The notes under the pieces: model-generated | Databases searched by the model: none | The model's input: only the letters and a program-made list of their open reading frames with translations | Told to the model about the DNA's origin: nothing | Translations under genes and position numbers: made by a program | Origin: Paenibacillaceae bacterium | GTDB lineage: Bacteria > Bacillota > Bacilli > Paenibacillales > Paenibacillaceae | NCBI GenBank assembly: GCA_900766135.1 | Contig: CAAFUF010000057.1 | Location: forward strand, 1 to 64,000 | DNA length: 64,000 bases | Reading direction: 5' to 3' | In this document: positions 52,258-61,567 of the stretch, in pieces | Numbering within the stretch: the stretch's first letter is position 1 | How the letters are laid out: each line of letters starts with the position of its first letter

Positions 52258-53121
52258 ATGTACGTAGCAAATGATTGGCAAGATTATGAAGTCATCGATA
52301 CCGGAAACGGGGAAAAGCTGGAGCGCTGGGGAGACGTCGTCCTGCGCCGACCCGACCCGCAAATCATCTGGCCGATCGCCGAGGAAGACCGCCAGTGGCG
52401 CGAGGTGCACGGCCATTATCACCGCAGTTCTTCCGGCGGCGGACAGTGGGAAATGAAGAAGCAGCTTCCCGACCGCTGGACGATTTCCTACGACCGGCTG
52501 AAATTCTATATTCGCCCGACCAATTTCAAGCATACCGGATTGTTTCCGGAACAAGCGGCGAACTGGCGCTGGATGATGGACAAGATCGCCGGTGCCGGTC
52601 GGCCGATCCAAGTGCTGAACCTGTTTGCTTATACCGGCGGCGCAACCGTGGCCGCCGCTTCGGCCGGCGCTTCGGTCGTTCACGTCGACGCGGCCAAGGG
52701 GATGGTCCAGTGGGCCAAGGAGAACCTGGCGCTCTCCGGGCTGTCCGACCGCCCCGTTCGCTTTATCACGGACGACGTGTTCAAATTCGTGCAGCGGGAG
52801 CAGCGGCGCGGCAATCGCTATGACGCGATCATCATGGACCCGCCGTCTTACGGACGTGGCCCGGGCGGCGAGATGTGGAAGCTGGAGACTAGCCTCTACC
52901 CGTTTGTGGAGTCCTGTTTGTCGATTCTGTCGGACAAGCCGCTCTTTTTCCTGATCAACTCTTATACGACCGGCATTTCTCCGACCGTCCTGCACAACAT
53001 TCTTTCGATGACGGTGAAGCAGCGGTTCGGGGGACGGATCTCGGCCGGCGAACTGGGGCTGCCGATCACCCGTTCGGGGCTTCATCTCCCCTGCGGCATT
53101 CTCGGACGCTGGGAGGAGTAA
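52258..53121 (+). CDS. Class I SAM-dependent methyltransferase (RlmI/RlmK-like)
   Basis: A 287-residue methyltransferase. SAM motif I is VLNLFAYTGGATVAAASAGA, with DAAKG following, and the catalytic motif DAIIMDPPSYGRG is present. The core resembles RlmI/RlmK 23S rRNA methyltransferases but lacks the N-terminal PUA domain. The stop lies three bases before the RluA gene start, so both RNA-modifying enzymes are cotranscribed. rRNA as substrate is inferred. Confidence 0.85.
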   Translation: MYVANDWQDYEVIDTGNGEKLERWGDVVLRRPDPQIIWPIAEEDRQWREVHGHYHRSSSGGGQWEMKKQLPDRWTISYDRLKFYIRPTNFKHTGLFPEQAANWRWMMDKIAGAGRPIQVLNLFAYTGGATVAAASAGASVVHVDAAKGMVQWAKENLALSGLSDRPVRFITDDVFKFVQREQRRGNRYDAIIMDPPSYGRGPGGEMWKLETSLYPFVESCLSILSDKPLFFLINSYTTGISPTVLHNILSMTVKQRFGGRISAGELGLPITRSGLHLPCGILGRWEE

Positions 53122-53124
53122 GCG

Positions 53125-53895
53125 ATGGAATCCGGAGCCAAGCGGACCTCGGGACAACCGGCGATGGCGATCCTTTACGAGGATAACCACCTGCTCGGCA
53201 TCGAGAAGCCGGTGAACGTTCCGACCCAGGAGGATGCCAGCGGCGACCCCGATCTGCTGAATCTGCTGAAGGCGGACATCAAGGAGCGGTACGGCAAGCC
53301 CGGCAACGTGTATCTCGGGCTTGTCCACCGGCTGGACCGTCCCGTCGGCGGCGCGATGATCTTTGCCAAGACGTCTAAGGCGGCTTCACGTCTGGCGGAG
53401 ACGGTTCGCAGCCGCCGGTTCAGCAAAACGTATGTCGCCATCGTGCATGGGACGCCGCCGCAGCGGCAAGGCCGGTTAACCGATACGCTGCTCAAGGACG
53501 AGCGCACCAACACGGTATCCGTCGTTCCTGCCGGGACGCCGGGCGGGAAAGAGGCCCGGCTCGATTACAGGGTACTCGGGAGCTCCGCATCGGAAAGGCT
53601 CAGTCTCGTACAGGTGGAGCTGCACACCGGACGGCCGCATCAGATCCGCGTACAAATGAGCCAAATCGGCTGTCCCCTGTACGGTGACCAAAAATACGGA
53701 GTAGCGTTAAATAAGCCGGGCCAGCAAATCGCGCTATGGTCACTGTACGTCGGTTTTCCGCACCCGGTAACCAAGGAGCCGGTTGACCTGGTTTCCCTTC
53801 CGCCGCGTTCGTATCCCTGGGACCTTTGGGAGGACGGATGGTATACCCGGCTCGCAGCTCTATTGCAGGCCGGTGAGAACGGAATGGAAATGTAA
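53125..53895 (+). CDS. RluA family pseudouridine synthase
   Basis: A 256-residue pseudouridine synthase: catalytic aspartate in VHRLDRPVGGAMIFAKT, and the later motifs TGRPHQIRVQM and LYGDQKYG. No S4 domain is present. GGAGG lies ahead of ATG 53125. It is cotranscribed with the methyltransferase. The target uridine is not predictable. Confidence 0.92.
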   Translation: MESGAKRTSGQPAMAILYEDNHLLGIEKPVNVPTQEDASGDPDLLNLLKADIKERYGKPGNVYLGLVHRLDRPVGGAMIFAKTSKAASRLAETVRSRRFSKTYVAIVHGTPPQRQGRLTDTLLKDERTNTVSVVPAGTPGGKEARLDYRVLGSSASERLSLVQVELHTGRPHQIRVQMSQIGCPLYGDQKYGVALNKPGQQIALWSLYVGFPHPVTKEPVDLVSLPPRSYPWDLWEDGWYTRLAALLQAGENGMEM

Positions 53896-53948
53896 AAGAG
53901 GCGGGACGTCCGGGGCTGAATGATCAGCTCCCGAGCGTCCCGCCTTTT
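53895..53948. terminator. Bidirectional terminator
   Basis: Arms AGGCGGGACG (53899-53908) and CGTCCCGCCT (53936-53945) plus an inner GGGGCTGA/TCAGCTCCC pair, flanked by AAAA and TTTT. It lies between the converging RluA and MarR genes. Confidence 0.85.
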
Positions 53949-53963
53949 CGTTGACAACTTCCC

Positions 53964-54374
53964 TTATTTCGTTCCGGAGATTTTGCCCAGCAGAATGACC
54001 AGCAGTTGTTGATTATGGGTGGAGATGCGGTCCAGGACGCCGTTCAAATAGGCGTTACGAACCGCGATGCCCCGCTGGACTTCGGTTTGTCCTTTATCTG
54101 TAATCGACACCCATACGTTGCGGCGGTCGTTCTCGTCCCGGTCGCGGCGGATCAGCTCGCCCCGCTCCATCCGGTCAAGCAGCATGGTTACTGCGGCCGG
54201 CGTTGTAGAGAGAAACGGGATCAAATCGGACGGCTTCAGATTGCCTTGCTGCTCCAGCAGCTCCAGAACGGTCAATTGCGACGTCGTCAGCGTTGGAGCC
54301 AGTTCCTCTTCCATGTGGGCCTGATAATCCTTCACGATGAGATCAAGCAATCTGGCAAATTCAGCGGTATGCAA
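53964..54374 (-). CDS. MarR family transcriptional regulator
   Basis: A 136-residue MarR-type regulator. The helix-turn-helix is LKPSDLIPFLSTTPAAVTMLLDRMERGELIRR, with the wing RDENDRRNVWVSITDKG. TTG 54374 is seven bases after AAGGAGGG. It stands alone; its targets are not evident from neighbours. Confidence 0.9.
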   Translation of the reverse strand: MHTAEFARLLDLIVKDYQAHMEEELAPTLTTSQLTVLELLEQQGNLKPSDLIPFLSTTPAAVTMLLDRMERGELIRRDRDENDRRNVWVSITDKGQTEVQRGIAVRNAYLNGVLDRISTHNQQLLVILLGKISGTK

Positions 54375-54496
54375 TCTTAATCCCTCCTTGCCTTACATCA
54401 CCACTAGAATCATTCGCTGCTTCCTTGGCAAATTCCTGCTGGCTTCTGCGTAATTATCCAGGGTTCAAGAGCTGAAGGGGCAAGACTGCCGCTTCC

Positions 54497-55564
54497 TTAA
54501 TGGACGGAATACCGCCACCCGAACGAATCCTCGCGTTCCCCGCGTTGGATCCCCGTCAGCGTGCCGTACAATTTGGCCGACAATTCCCCGGTTCCTCCTC
54601 CGGCAATCACGATGTCGCGCCCCTCCCAGGTCATGCTGCCGATCGGGGAGATCACCGCCGCGGTGCCGGTTCCAAACGCTTCTTCGAGCCGGCCTTCGCG
54701 ATGAGCCTCGAACAGCTCCTCCACCGAGATCCGCCGTTCGTTAACCGGTACGCCCCATTCGCGTAGCAGACGGATGACCGAATCGCGCGTGACGCCGGCC
54801 AGAATGCTGCCGTTCAGCTCCGGCGTGACGATTTCCCCGTCAATCTTGAAGAACACGTTCATGCTGCCAACTTCCTCGATATACTTTTTCTCGATTCCGT
54901 CAAGCCAAAGCACTTGCGAGAAGCCCAGCGATTTGACATCTTCTTGCGCCTTAATCCCTGCCGCATAATTGCCGGAGGTTTTCGCCTCCCCAGTACCGCC
55001 GCGCACGGCCCGAACATAACGATCCTCCACGTAAATACGAACCGGATGGATCCCTTCCGGATAGTAAGCCCCAACCGGCGACAAAATGACGATCAACCGG
55101 TATTCTTGGGCCGCCCGCACCCCAAGCCCCGCCTCGGTCGCGATAATGAAAGGGCGAATGTACATGGAATTGCCTTCGCCTTCCGGCATCCACTCCTCCT
55201 CCAGCACAAGCAGACGGCAGATTCCCTCCAGTACCTCCTGCGGATCAACTTGCGGGATACCGATACGCGAACAGGAGTGGTTCAACCGACGCAAATTCAT
55301 GTCGGGCCGGAATAACACGAGCTCTCCTTGCGGTGTCCGGTATGCCTTCATCCCTTCAAAAACCTCTTGTCCGTAATGAAACACCATCGCCGATGGATCC
55401 AGCGAAATCGGACCGTACGGAACGATGCGCGGATCGTGCCAACCTTGGCCAGCCGAATAATCCATAAGCAGCATATGATCGGTAAAATATTTGCCAAAGC
55501 CCAGCCGGTCAGCGGACGGCTTCGTTTTTTTGGCGGTAGTTAACGTGATGGGCCATTTTTCCAT
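54497..55564 (-). CDS. ilvE: Branched-chain amino acid aminotransferase
   Basis: A 355-residue class IV PLP aminotransferase. It carries the last step of valine, leucine and isoleucine synthesis and the first step of their breakdown. The PLP lysine is Lys195 in GEAKTSGNYAAG. Other family blocks are VFHYGQEVFEGMKAYR and EEVGSMNVFF. Length matches the family. GAGGA lies eight bases before ATG 55564. It is divergent from a LysR regulator with interlocked promoters, so that regulator is the likely controller. Confidence 0.94.
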   Translation of the reverse strand: MEKWPITLTTAKKTKPSADRLGFGKYFTDHMLLMDYSAGQGWHDPRIVPYGPISLDPSAMVFHYGQEVFEGMKAYRTPQGELVLFRPDMNLRRLNHSCSRIGIPQVDPQEVLEGICRLLVLEEEWMPEGEGNSMYIRPFIIATEAGLGVRAAQEYRLIVILSPVGAYYPEGIHPVRIYVEDRYVRAVRGGTGEAKTSGNYAAGIKAQEDVKSLGFSQVLWLDGIEKKYIEEVGSMNVFFKIDGEIVTPELNGSILAGVTRDSVIRLLREWGVPVNERRISVEELFEAHREGRLEEAFGTGTAAVISPIGSMTWEGRDIVIAGGGTGELSAKLYGTLTGIQRGEREDSFGWRYSVH

Positions 55565-55642
55565 GGTTCATTTCCTCTTTTCCAAGTATCGGTTATACGA
55601 ATCGTTTGTTTCCCGCCTTTCACTATACCGATTCTTCGTTCA

Positions 55643-55671
55643 TTGATCAATAATATAGTTTCGATTATAAT
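55643..55671 (+). promoter_or_regulatory. Promoter of the LysR gene
   Basis: TTGATC (55643-55648) and TATAAT (55666-55671) with a 17-base spacer. It overlaps the opposing ilvE promoter by 20 bases. Confidence 0.7.
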
Positions 55672-55680
55672 CATTGACAA
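55652..55680 (-). promoter_or_regulatory. Promoter of ilvE
   Basis: On the minus strand TTGTCA (55675-55680) and TATATT (55652-55657) with a 17-base spacer. The palindrome GATTATAATC (55663-55672) lies inside both promoters and is a candidate LysR site. Confidence 0.7.
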
Positions 55681-55713
55681 TATCTATGAAATGAGGAGGG
55701 GAAACGATCCAGG

Positions 55714-56589
55714 ATGGAGCATCGATTGCTGGAATATTTCATTGCCGTCGGAGAGGATTTGCATTTCACCAAAGCTGCCGAAAGGCTGGGAATTACCCAG
55801 CCCACCCTAAGCCACCAGATTCGTTTGCTGGAACAGGAGCTCGGGACCGCTCTGATCAGCCGCGTTGGCAAAAAAAATTATTTGACCCAAGCCGGGTCCA
55901 TCCTGCTGGAGCATGCCCGCCGGGTCGTTTACGAAGTGGAGCAGGCCAAATTGGAAATCGGCCAGATCAGCGGCGTGCAACGAGGGCAGCTCCGGATCGG
56001 CTGCTCCGGCAACCACCTGCTGGAAAGCAAGCTGATCTCTTTCCACCGCCAGCACCCCGGCATCGAGTTGACGGTGCTCGAGCTGGCCACCGAGGAAACC
56101 CGGTCCGGGCTGCTCGCCAATCAACTCGATCTTGGCGTGGTGTTTCTGCCGCTCCAGGACGAGCAAATCGTCAGCCGCCCGCTGTATGACGAAGAGCTGG
56201 TGCTGGTCGTCTCCAACCTCCACGCCTACGCGGAGCTGCCGGAGGTCACGCTGGAGCAGGTCGCCTGTCTGCCGCTCGTCTTGTTTCCGCCGAAGTTTTA
56301 CGTTCGGCAGCTGCTTGATACGGCCTGCGCCGAGCAAGGCATCGAAATCCGGCCGGTCATGGAATTATCGACGATGGAATCGCAGGTGCAGATGGTCCTC
56401 CATCACGTCGGGGGAACCGTGCTGCCCAGCTCCTATGCCCGTACGCTGACCGGCACGAACCGCCGCGGCGGAATCGCCGTTGTCCCGCTGGCGGAGCCCG
56501 TTCCGCGCAAAAACGTCGGATTGGTTTACCGCAGCAGCACTTACATGGATCCCACGCTCCAGGCGTTTATCCGGCATTTGATGGAATAA
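55714..56589 (+). CDS. LysR family transcriptional regulator
   Basis: A 291-residue LysR regulator. The helix-turn-helix is LHFTKAAERLGITQPTLSHQIRLLEQELG, and the effector domain starts near 88 (GQLRIGCSGNHLLESKLISF). It is most like the CynR/YybE style of LysR proteins. It is divergent from ilvE and shares one short control region with it. The ribosome binding site GAGGAGG is rather far from ATG 55714. Confidence 0.9.
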   Translation: MEHRLLEYFIAVGEDLHFTKAAERLGITQPTLSHQIRLLEQELGTALISRVGKKNYLTQAGSILLEHARRVVYEVEQAKLEIGQISGVQRGQLRIGCSGNHLLESKLISFHRQHPGIELTVLELATEETRSGLLANQLDLGVVFLPLQDEQIVSRPLYDEELVLVVSNLHAYAELPEVTLEQVACLPLVLFPPKFYVRQLLDTACAEQGIEIRPVMELSTMESQVQMVLHHVGGTVLPSSYARTLTGTNRRGGIAVVPLAEPVPRKNVGLVYRSSTYMDPTLQAFIRHLME

Positions 56590-56677
56590 GCTGCGGGGTC
56601 ATCGCAGGCAGACGCTATTAGCAAAGCGGGAATCGTAGTACCTAAGACGCCCCCTCTTAGAAACGGAGACCTCAGGA

Positions 56678-56971
56678 TCAGCTTTTAAATTGTAATCCTT
56701 TCGCGTGCAAAGCCTCCCTAAGCTTAGGTATGGAGGACGGCCCCATGCCGTGGAATTGCAGAACCTCTTGCTCGCTAAGCCCGGCTAGCTTCTCCAAAGA
56801 CGTCACGCCATTCGCTTCCAAGGCTCGTCTAGCCGGAGCGGATAACCGCAACAGGAAGTCCGCTTCCGGTTTGCGTTCTTGCTCGCAGGTTGGACAGGTT
56901 GGACAGTCACTGCTTTTGTAGTACTTGTGCCCCTTCGGGCAAGTCCTTTGCGTTCTTGCTCGTTCCGTCAT
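56678..56971 (-). CDS. Small zinc-ribbon plus RNAP alpha-CTD-like helix-hairpin-helix protein
   Basis: A 97-residue protein. A zinc-ribbon-like N-terminus (CPKGHKYYKSSDCPTCPTC) is joined to a helix-hairpin-helix domain (APARRALEANGVTSLEKLAGLSEQEVLQFHGMGPSSIPKLREALHAKG abbreviated: ARRALEANG...HGMGPSSIPKLR) like the C-terminal domain of RNA polymerase alpha. This suggests binding to nucleic acid or RNA polymerase. No function is established. It is upstream of parC on the same strand order but ends separately. Confidence 0.75.
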   Translation of the reverse strand: MTERARTQRTCPKGHKYYKSSDCPTCPTCEQERKPEADFLLRLSAPARRALEANGVTSLEKLAGLSEQEVLQFHGMGPSSIPKLREALHAKGLQFKS

Positions 56972-57013
56972 CGTTCGATTCCATCCCTTCGCTGCTGATT
57001 TTTAAGCCTACGA

Positions 57014-57052
57014 ATAAAACTCCGGGAAAGCCTGAAGCGCCCACCCGGAGTT
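57014..57052 (-). terminator. Intrinsic terminator of parE-parC
   Basis: AACTCCGGG (57018-57026) pairs with CCCGGAGTT (57044-57052), followed on the minus strand by TTTATT, eight bases after the parC stop. Confidence 0.8.
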
Positions 57053-57059
57053 ACCTCTC

Positions 57060-59498
57060 TCATTCTTTGACGAAAAGATCCACGATCTCGTCGTTTTTGT
57101 CCACGGGCATCAGCGCTTTCCCGATCGACTTCCGGTCGGCTAACGGAGCCTCCTCCGAGCTGAAAGCGTGCATCTGCCCTTCCTTTGTAACCGCCTGCAG
57201 CAGGACCGGCTCCTTGCAATGAATGCCGCCGATCAAGCGGCTGCCGTTCGGCTTGACGCGTTTGCCTTCTTTAAATTCGAACGACTGAACGCCTTTGCCT
57301 CCCCGGCTTTGGAGCGGATAATCCAGCAGGAGGCTGCGCTTGCCGTAACCCAGATCCGATACGACGAGAACTTCGCCTTCGTCGCCTGTTACCCAGAGCG
57401 CAGCAACAACTTCGTCGTCATCCTTTAGGTTGATCCCGCGCACCCCGGCGGACACGCGGCCCATCGGGTTCACTTCGCTTTCGGCGAACCGGATCGCCAT
57501 CCCCTGCTTCGTCAGCAGCAGGATCTCTTGATTGTTCCGGCTGACGGTGACGCTCAGCACTTCATCGCCGTCGCCCACCTTGCACGCGGCGATCGCGCCG
57601 GAGCGCTTCGTCTCGTATTCCTTCAACTCCGTCCGCTTCACCTGGCCGTTCTTCGTGACGAACACCAGACTGAGTTCCGGATTCTCGTCGAAACCTCTTA
57701 CCGGAACGACACTGATAATACGGTCTTCCTTGGCTAGCGGTATCACGTTGACAATCGCGGTTCCGTTATCCTTCCATTTGAACTCCGGAATCTGGTGGAC
57801 CGGCAATAGGAAGTATTGGCCCCGCTGCGTAAAGATCAGCAGGTTCTGCAGCGTATCCAGCTCAAGCAAATGCTTGATGTAGTCGCCTTCCTTGACCCCT
57901 GAGCCGTCCCGCTCCCCACCGGACCGGGTAAACGACAGCATGCTGGTGCGCTTAATGTAACCTTCATGCGAAATCGTGACCAGCACGTCCTCTTGGGCAA
58001 CCAGCACTTCAAGGTTCACCTTCAACTCCTCGACCTCGTCCTGAATATGCGAGCGGCGATCGATTCCGTACTTGTCGCGGATCTCGATCAGCTCTTTCTT
58101 GATCAAAGCGATCAGCTTCTTATCGCTTTCCAGAATGCCGCGCAGAACCGTGATTTTTTTCTGGATCTCCTCCAGCTCTTTTTGCAGCGTCGTAATTTCA
58201 AGATTCGTCAAACGATACAGCTGCAACGTCAAAATCGCGTCCGCCTGGCGCTCGGTGAACCCGAACATCCATTGCAGGTTGTTCTGCGCATCCTGACGGT
58301 TCTTGGAGGCTTTGATTGCCGCAATGACCTCATCCAAAATGTTGAGTGCCTTGACCAGGCCCTCCAATACGTGGGCGCGGTCCTCCAGCTTCTCCAGCTC
58401 GTATTGCGTCCGGTACGTGACCACCTCGCGCTGATGGGCAATGTAGGCTTCGAGCATTGCCTTGAGGCCCAACTGGCGCGGCGCCTTGTTGACGATAGCC
58501 ACCATATTGAAATTGTAGGTGACCTGCAAGTCGGTTTTTTTCAGCAAATACGCCAAAATCCCCTGCGCATCCGCATCCTTCTTCAGCTCAACGACGATGC
58601 GAAGCCCGTTCCGGCCGCTTTCGTCCCGGACCTCGGCAATGCCGTCCACCTTTTTCTCCAAGCGGATATTTTCCATCGCCGTGACGAGCCGGGATTTAAC
58701 CACCTGATATGGAATTTCGGTGATGACGATCTGCTGCTTCCCGCCGCGAAGCATCTCGATTTCCGTTTTGGAGCGCAGATAAATCCGGCCTCTGCCGGTT
58801 TGATAAGCTTCTTGGATGCCTTCTTCGCCCATGATGATGCCACCCGTCGGAAAATCCGGTCCTTTGACGAACAAACGGATTTCCTCCAGCGTCATTTCGG
58901 GTTTCTCCATCAAGGCGATGCAGGCGTCGATCACCTCGCGCAGGTTATGCGGCGGGATTTCCGTTGCAAACCCCGCCGAAATCCCGCTGGCTCCGTTGAC
59001 CAGGAGATTCGGAAAACGCGCCGGCAGTACGACGGGCTCCTTCGCCGTGTTGTCGAAGTTGTCCTTGAACGGCACGGTGCGCTTCTCGATGTCGCGCAGC
59101 AGCTCCATCGCGATCGCCGACAAGCGCGCCTCGGTATACCGCATCGCCGCCGCCGGGTCATCGTCCTGCGAACCCCAGTTGCCATGGCCGTCGATCAGCG
59201 TATGGCCCATTTTCCACGGCTGAGCCATCCGCACCATCCCCTCGTAAATCGAAGAGTCCCCGTGCGGATGATAGTTGCCCATCACGTCCCCGACCGTTTT
59301 GGCCGATTTGCGGTACGGCTTGTCCGGCGTATTGCCGGAATCGTACATCGCGTACAATATCCGCCGTTGCACCGGCTTCAACCCGTCGCGAATATCGGGA
59401 ATCGCCCGGTCCTGAATAATGTATTTGGAATACCGGCCAAAGCGGTCGCCTACAACCTCTTCGAGAAACGCCGGCATAAAGTTTTCAAGCATGCTCAC
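57060..59498 (-). CDS. parC: DNA topoisomerase IV subunit A
   Basis: An 812-residue type IIA topoisomerase subunit that cleaves and rejoins DNA to unlink daughter chromosomes. The catalytic Tyr121 is in [12 protein letters not shown]. The quinolone-determining region reads [11 protein letters not shown], the usual sensitive-type residues. The C-terminal beta-pinwheel shows repeated blades ([35 protein letters not shown]). GTG 59498 lies six bases after AAGGTGA and 13 bases after the parE stop. The pairing with parE and pinwheel type argue for ParC over GyrA. Confidence 0.95.
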   Translation of the reverse strand: MSMLENFMPAFLEEVVGDRFGRYSKYIIQDRAIPDIRDGLKPVQRRILYAMYDSGNTPDKPYRKSAKTVGDVMGNYHPHGDSSIYEGMVRMAQPWKMGHTLIDGHGNWGSQDDDPAAAMRYTEARLSAIAMELLRDIEKRTVPFKDNFDNTAKEPVVLPARFPNLLVNGASGISAGFATEIPPHNLREVIDACIALMEKPEMTLEEIRLFVKGPDFPTGGIIMGEEGIQEAYQTGRGRIYLRSKTEIEMLRGGKQQIVITEIPYQVVKSRLVTAMENIRLEKKVDGIAEVRDESGRNGLRIVVELKKDADAQGILAYLLKKTDLQVTYNFNMVAIVNKAPRQLGLKAMLEAYIAHQREVVTYRTQYELEKLEDRAHVLEGLVKALNILDEVIAAIKASKNRQDAQNNLQWMFGFTERQADAILTLQLYRLTNLEITTLQKELEEIQKKITVLRGILESDKKLIALIKKELIEIRDKYGIDRRSHIQDEVEELKVNLEVLVAQEDVLVTISHEGYIKRTSMLSFTRSGGERDGSGVKEGDYIKHLLELDTLQNLLIFTQRGQYFLLPVHQIPEFKWKDNGTAIVNVIPLAKEDRIISVVPVRGFDENPELSLVFVTKNGQVKRTELKEYETKRSGAIAACKVGDGDEVLSVTVSRNNQEILLLTKQGMAIRFAESEVNPMGRVSAGVRGINLKDDDEVVAALWVTGDEGEVLVVSDLGYGKRSLLLDYPLQSRGGKGVQSFEFKEGKRVKPNGSRLIGGIHCKEPVLLQAVTKEGQMHAFSSEEAPLADRKSIGKALMPVDKNDEIVDLFVKE

Positions 59499-59511
59499 AT
59501 CAATTCACCTT

Positions 59512-61497
59512 CTATTCCTCAAACTCCGTGAAATCCACGTTTTCCACGATCCAGCGCTTGCGCGGATCGACCTTGTCCCCCATCAGCGTAGACACGCGGC
59601 GTTCCGCTTTGGCGGCATCTTCGATCTGCACCTGCAGCATGTTCCGCGTTTCCGGATTCATCGTCGTTTCCCATAGCTGCTCGGGGTTCATTTCCCCCAA
59701 ACCTTTGTAGCGCTGCAACTCGAAGTTTTTGCCGAATTCCTTCAGGTAGTTCTGCAGCTGCTCGTCGCTCCAGGCATATCTCACCGTTTCCAGCTTTCCG
59801 GAACGGCGGGTGATTTTATACAAAGGCGGCTGGGCGATGTAGACCCGTCCCGCATCGATCAGCGGCTTCATGTAACGGTAAAAGAACGTCAGCAGCAGCA
59901 CTTGAATGTGCGCGCCGTCCGTATCGGCGTCGGTCATGATGATGATTTTGGAAAAATTGCTGTCCTCCACGGCGAATTCCGGCCCGATGCCGGCGCCGAT
60001 CGCCGAAATGATGGCCCGGTACTCGTCGTTCTTGAGGATATCGGCGAGCTTCGCCTTCTCCGGATTCATCGGCTTGCCTTTCAGCGGCAGAATCGCCTGA
60101 ATCTTCGAATCACGTCCTTGTTTCGCCGAACCTCCGGCGGAGTCGCCTTCGACGATAAACAGCTCGGTGCGCGAAAAATCCTTTGATTGCGCCGGCGTCA
60201 GCTTGCCGCCGAGGTTCGAGCTTTCGCTCCGCTTCTTGCCCGAACGCATTTCATCGCGAGCTTTGCGGGCGGCCTCACGCGCTTTGGAGGCTTGTATCGC
60301 CTTCTTGATCAACGTTTGGGCGACCTGCGGGTTCTCTTCCAGGAACACCGCCATCTTCTCGCCAACGACCGATTCCACGGCGCTGCGCGCGGACGCGCTG
60401 CCGAGCTGGTCCTTCGTTTGACCGACAAACTCCACCTCGGACATCTTGACGCTGATGACGGCCATCATCCCCTCGCGCAAATCGTTACCTTCGAGGTTTT
60501 TCTCCTTCTCCTTGAGCATGCCGTTCTTCCGGGCATATTCGTTCATCACCCGGGTATACGCCGTTTTGAATCCGGTTTCATGCGTCCCCCCGCCCCGAGT
60601 CGGGATCGAGTTGACGAAAGACACCAGCGTTTCGGTATACCCTGCATTGTACTGCAACGCGACCTCCACCTCGATATCTTCCCGTTCCGCATAGAAATGG
60701 ACGACGTCATGCAGTACGTCCTTCCCGTCATTGAGGAATTGAACGAACTGGCTGGCTCCGCCCTCGTAAAAAAACTCGTCGAAACGGTCGGACCGCTCGT
60801 CCTTCAAGGTCACCTTCAGGCCCGAATTCAGAAAAGCGATCTCCTGTAAACGTTCCGCGAGCGTATCATAATTTAATCCGATGCCGCCGGTGAATACGCG
60901 AATATCCGGCTTAAACGTCACCTTCGTGCCGGTCTTGTTCGTATTGCCGAGAATCTCCAGCCCCGTGACCGGTTCGCCGACGTGTTCGATGCCTTGATCG
61001 TCAACCCAATATTCGAAGCGCATCCGGTGGATTTTCCCGTCCCGGTAAATGTGAACCTCCAGCCATTCGGACAAGGCGTTGGTGACCGAGGCCCCTACCC
61101 CGTGCAGACCGCCGGATTTCTTGTAGCCCCCTCCGCCGAATTTGCCGCCGGCGTGCAAAATCGTATAAACGACCTGCGGCGTCGGAACGCCGGTTTTGTG
61201 CATGGCGGTCGGAATCCCCCGGCCATTGTCGATCACGGTGACCGATCCGTCCTTATTCAGCGTGATGTCGATTTTGGAGCAGTACTTTGCCAGATGCTCG
61301 TCGACGGCATTATCGACGATCTCCCATACCAGATGATGAAGTCCCGACGAGCTCGTACTGCCAATATACATCCCTGGCCGTTTGCGTACCGCGACAAGCC
61401 CTTCGAGCACTTGAATGTCGTCCGCGTCGTATCCCGAAGACGCGCTTCCGGAACTTGTGCCGGGTACGTCCTCGAACAAATCGATTTGTTCGGCCAT
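59512..61497 (-). CDS. parE: DNA topoisomerase IV subunit B
   Basis: A 661-residue ATPase subunit of topoisomerase IV. The GHKL ATP site (EIVDNAVDEHLA; DNGRGIPT; SGGLHGVGASVTNAL), the transducer domain and the Toprim domain (EGDSAGGSAKQGRD; ILPLKGK; DADTDGAHIQ) are all present. The C-terminal RYKGLGEMNPEQLWETTMNP is typical. It is first of the parE-parC operon. Confidence 0.96.
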   Translation of the reverse strand: MAEQIDLFEDVPGTSSGSASSGYDADDIQVLEGLVAVRKRPGMYIGSTSSSGLHHLVWEIVDNAVDEHLAKYCSKIDITLNKDGSVTVIDNGRGIPTAMHKTGVPTPQVVYTILHAGGKFGGGGYKKSGGLHGVGASVTNALSEWLEVHIYRDGKIHRMRFEYWVDDQGIEHVGEPVTGLEILGNTNKTGTKVTFKPDIRVFTGGIGLNYDTLAERLQEIAFLNSGLKVTLKDERSDRFDEFFYEGGASQFVQFLNDGKDVLHDVVHFYAEREDIEVEVALQYNAGYTETLVSFVNSIPTRGGGTHETGFKTAYTRVMNEYARKNGMLKEKEKNLEGNDLREGMMAVISVKMSEVEFVGQTKDQLGSASARSAVESVVGEKMAVFLEENPQVAQTLIKKAIQASKAREAARKARDEMRSGKKRSESSNLGGKLTPAQSKDFSRTELFIVEGDSAGGSAKQGRDSKIQAILPLKGKPMNPEKAKLADILKNDEYRAIISAIGAGIGPEFAVEDSNFSKIIIMTDADTDGAHIQVLLLTFFYRYMKPLIDAGRVYIAQPPLYKITRRSGKLETVRYAWSDEQLQNYLKEFGKNFELQRYKGLGEMNPEQLWETTMNPETRNMLQVQIEDAAKAERRVSTLMGDKVDPRKRWIVENVDFTEFEE

Positions 61498-61567
61498 TCA
61501 TGCTCCCCCTTTATTTCTTTTAGTATCTGTATGTAGTCGAACAGATGTTTTGGTGCCTTCGTCCATT

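Noticed and set aside
57966..59531. 521-codon open frame on the plus strand
   Set aside because: It is antisense to parC, a certain gene; the long open frame comes from GC-biased codon use and the product has no recognisable domain.
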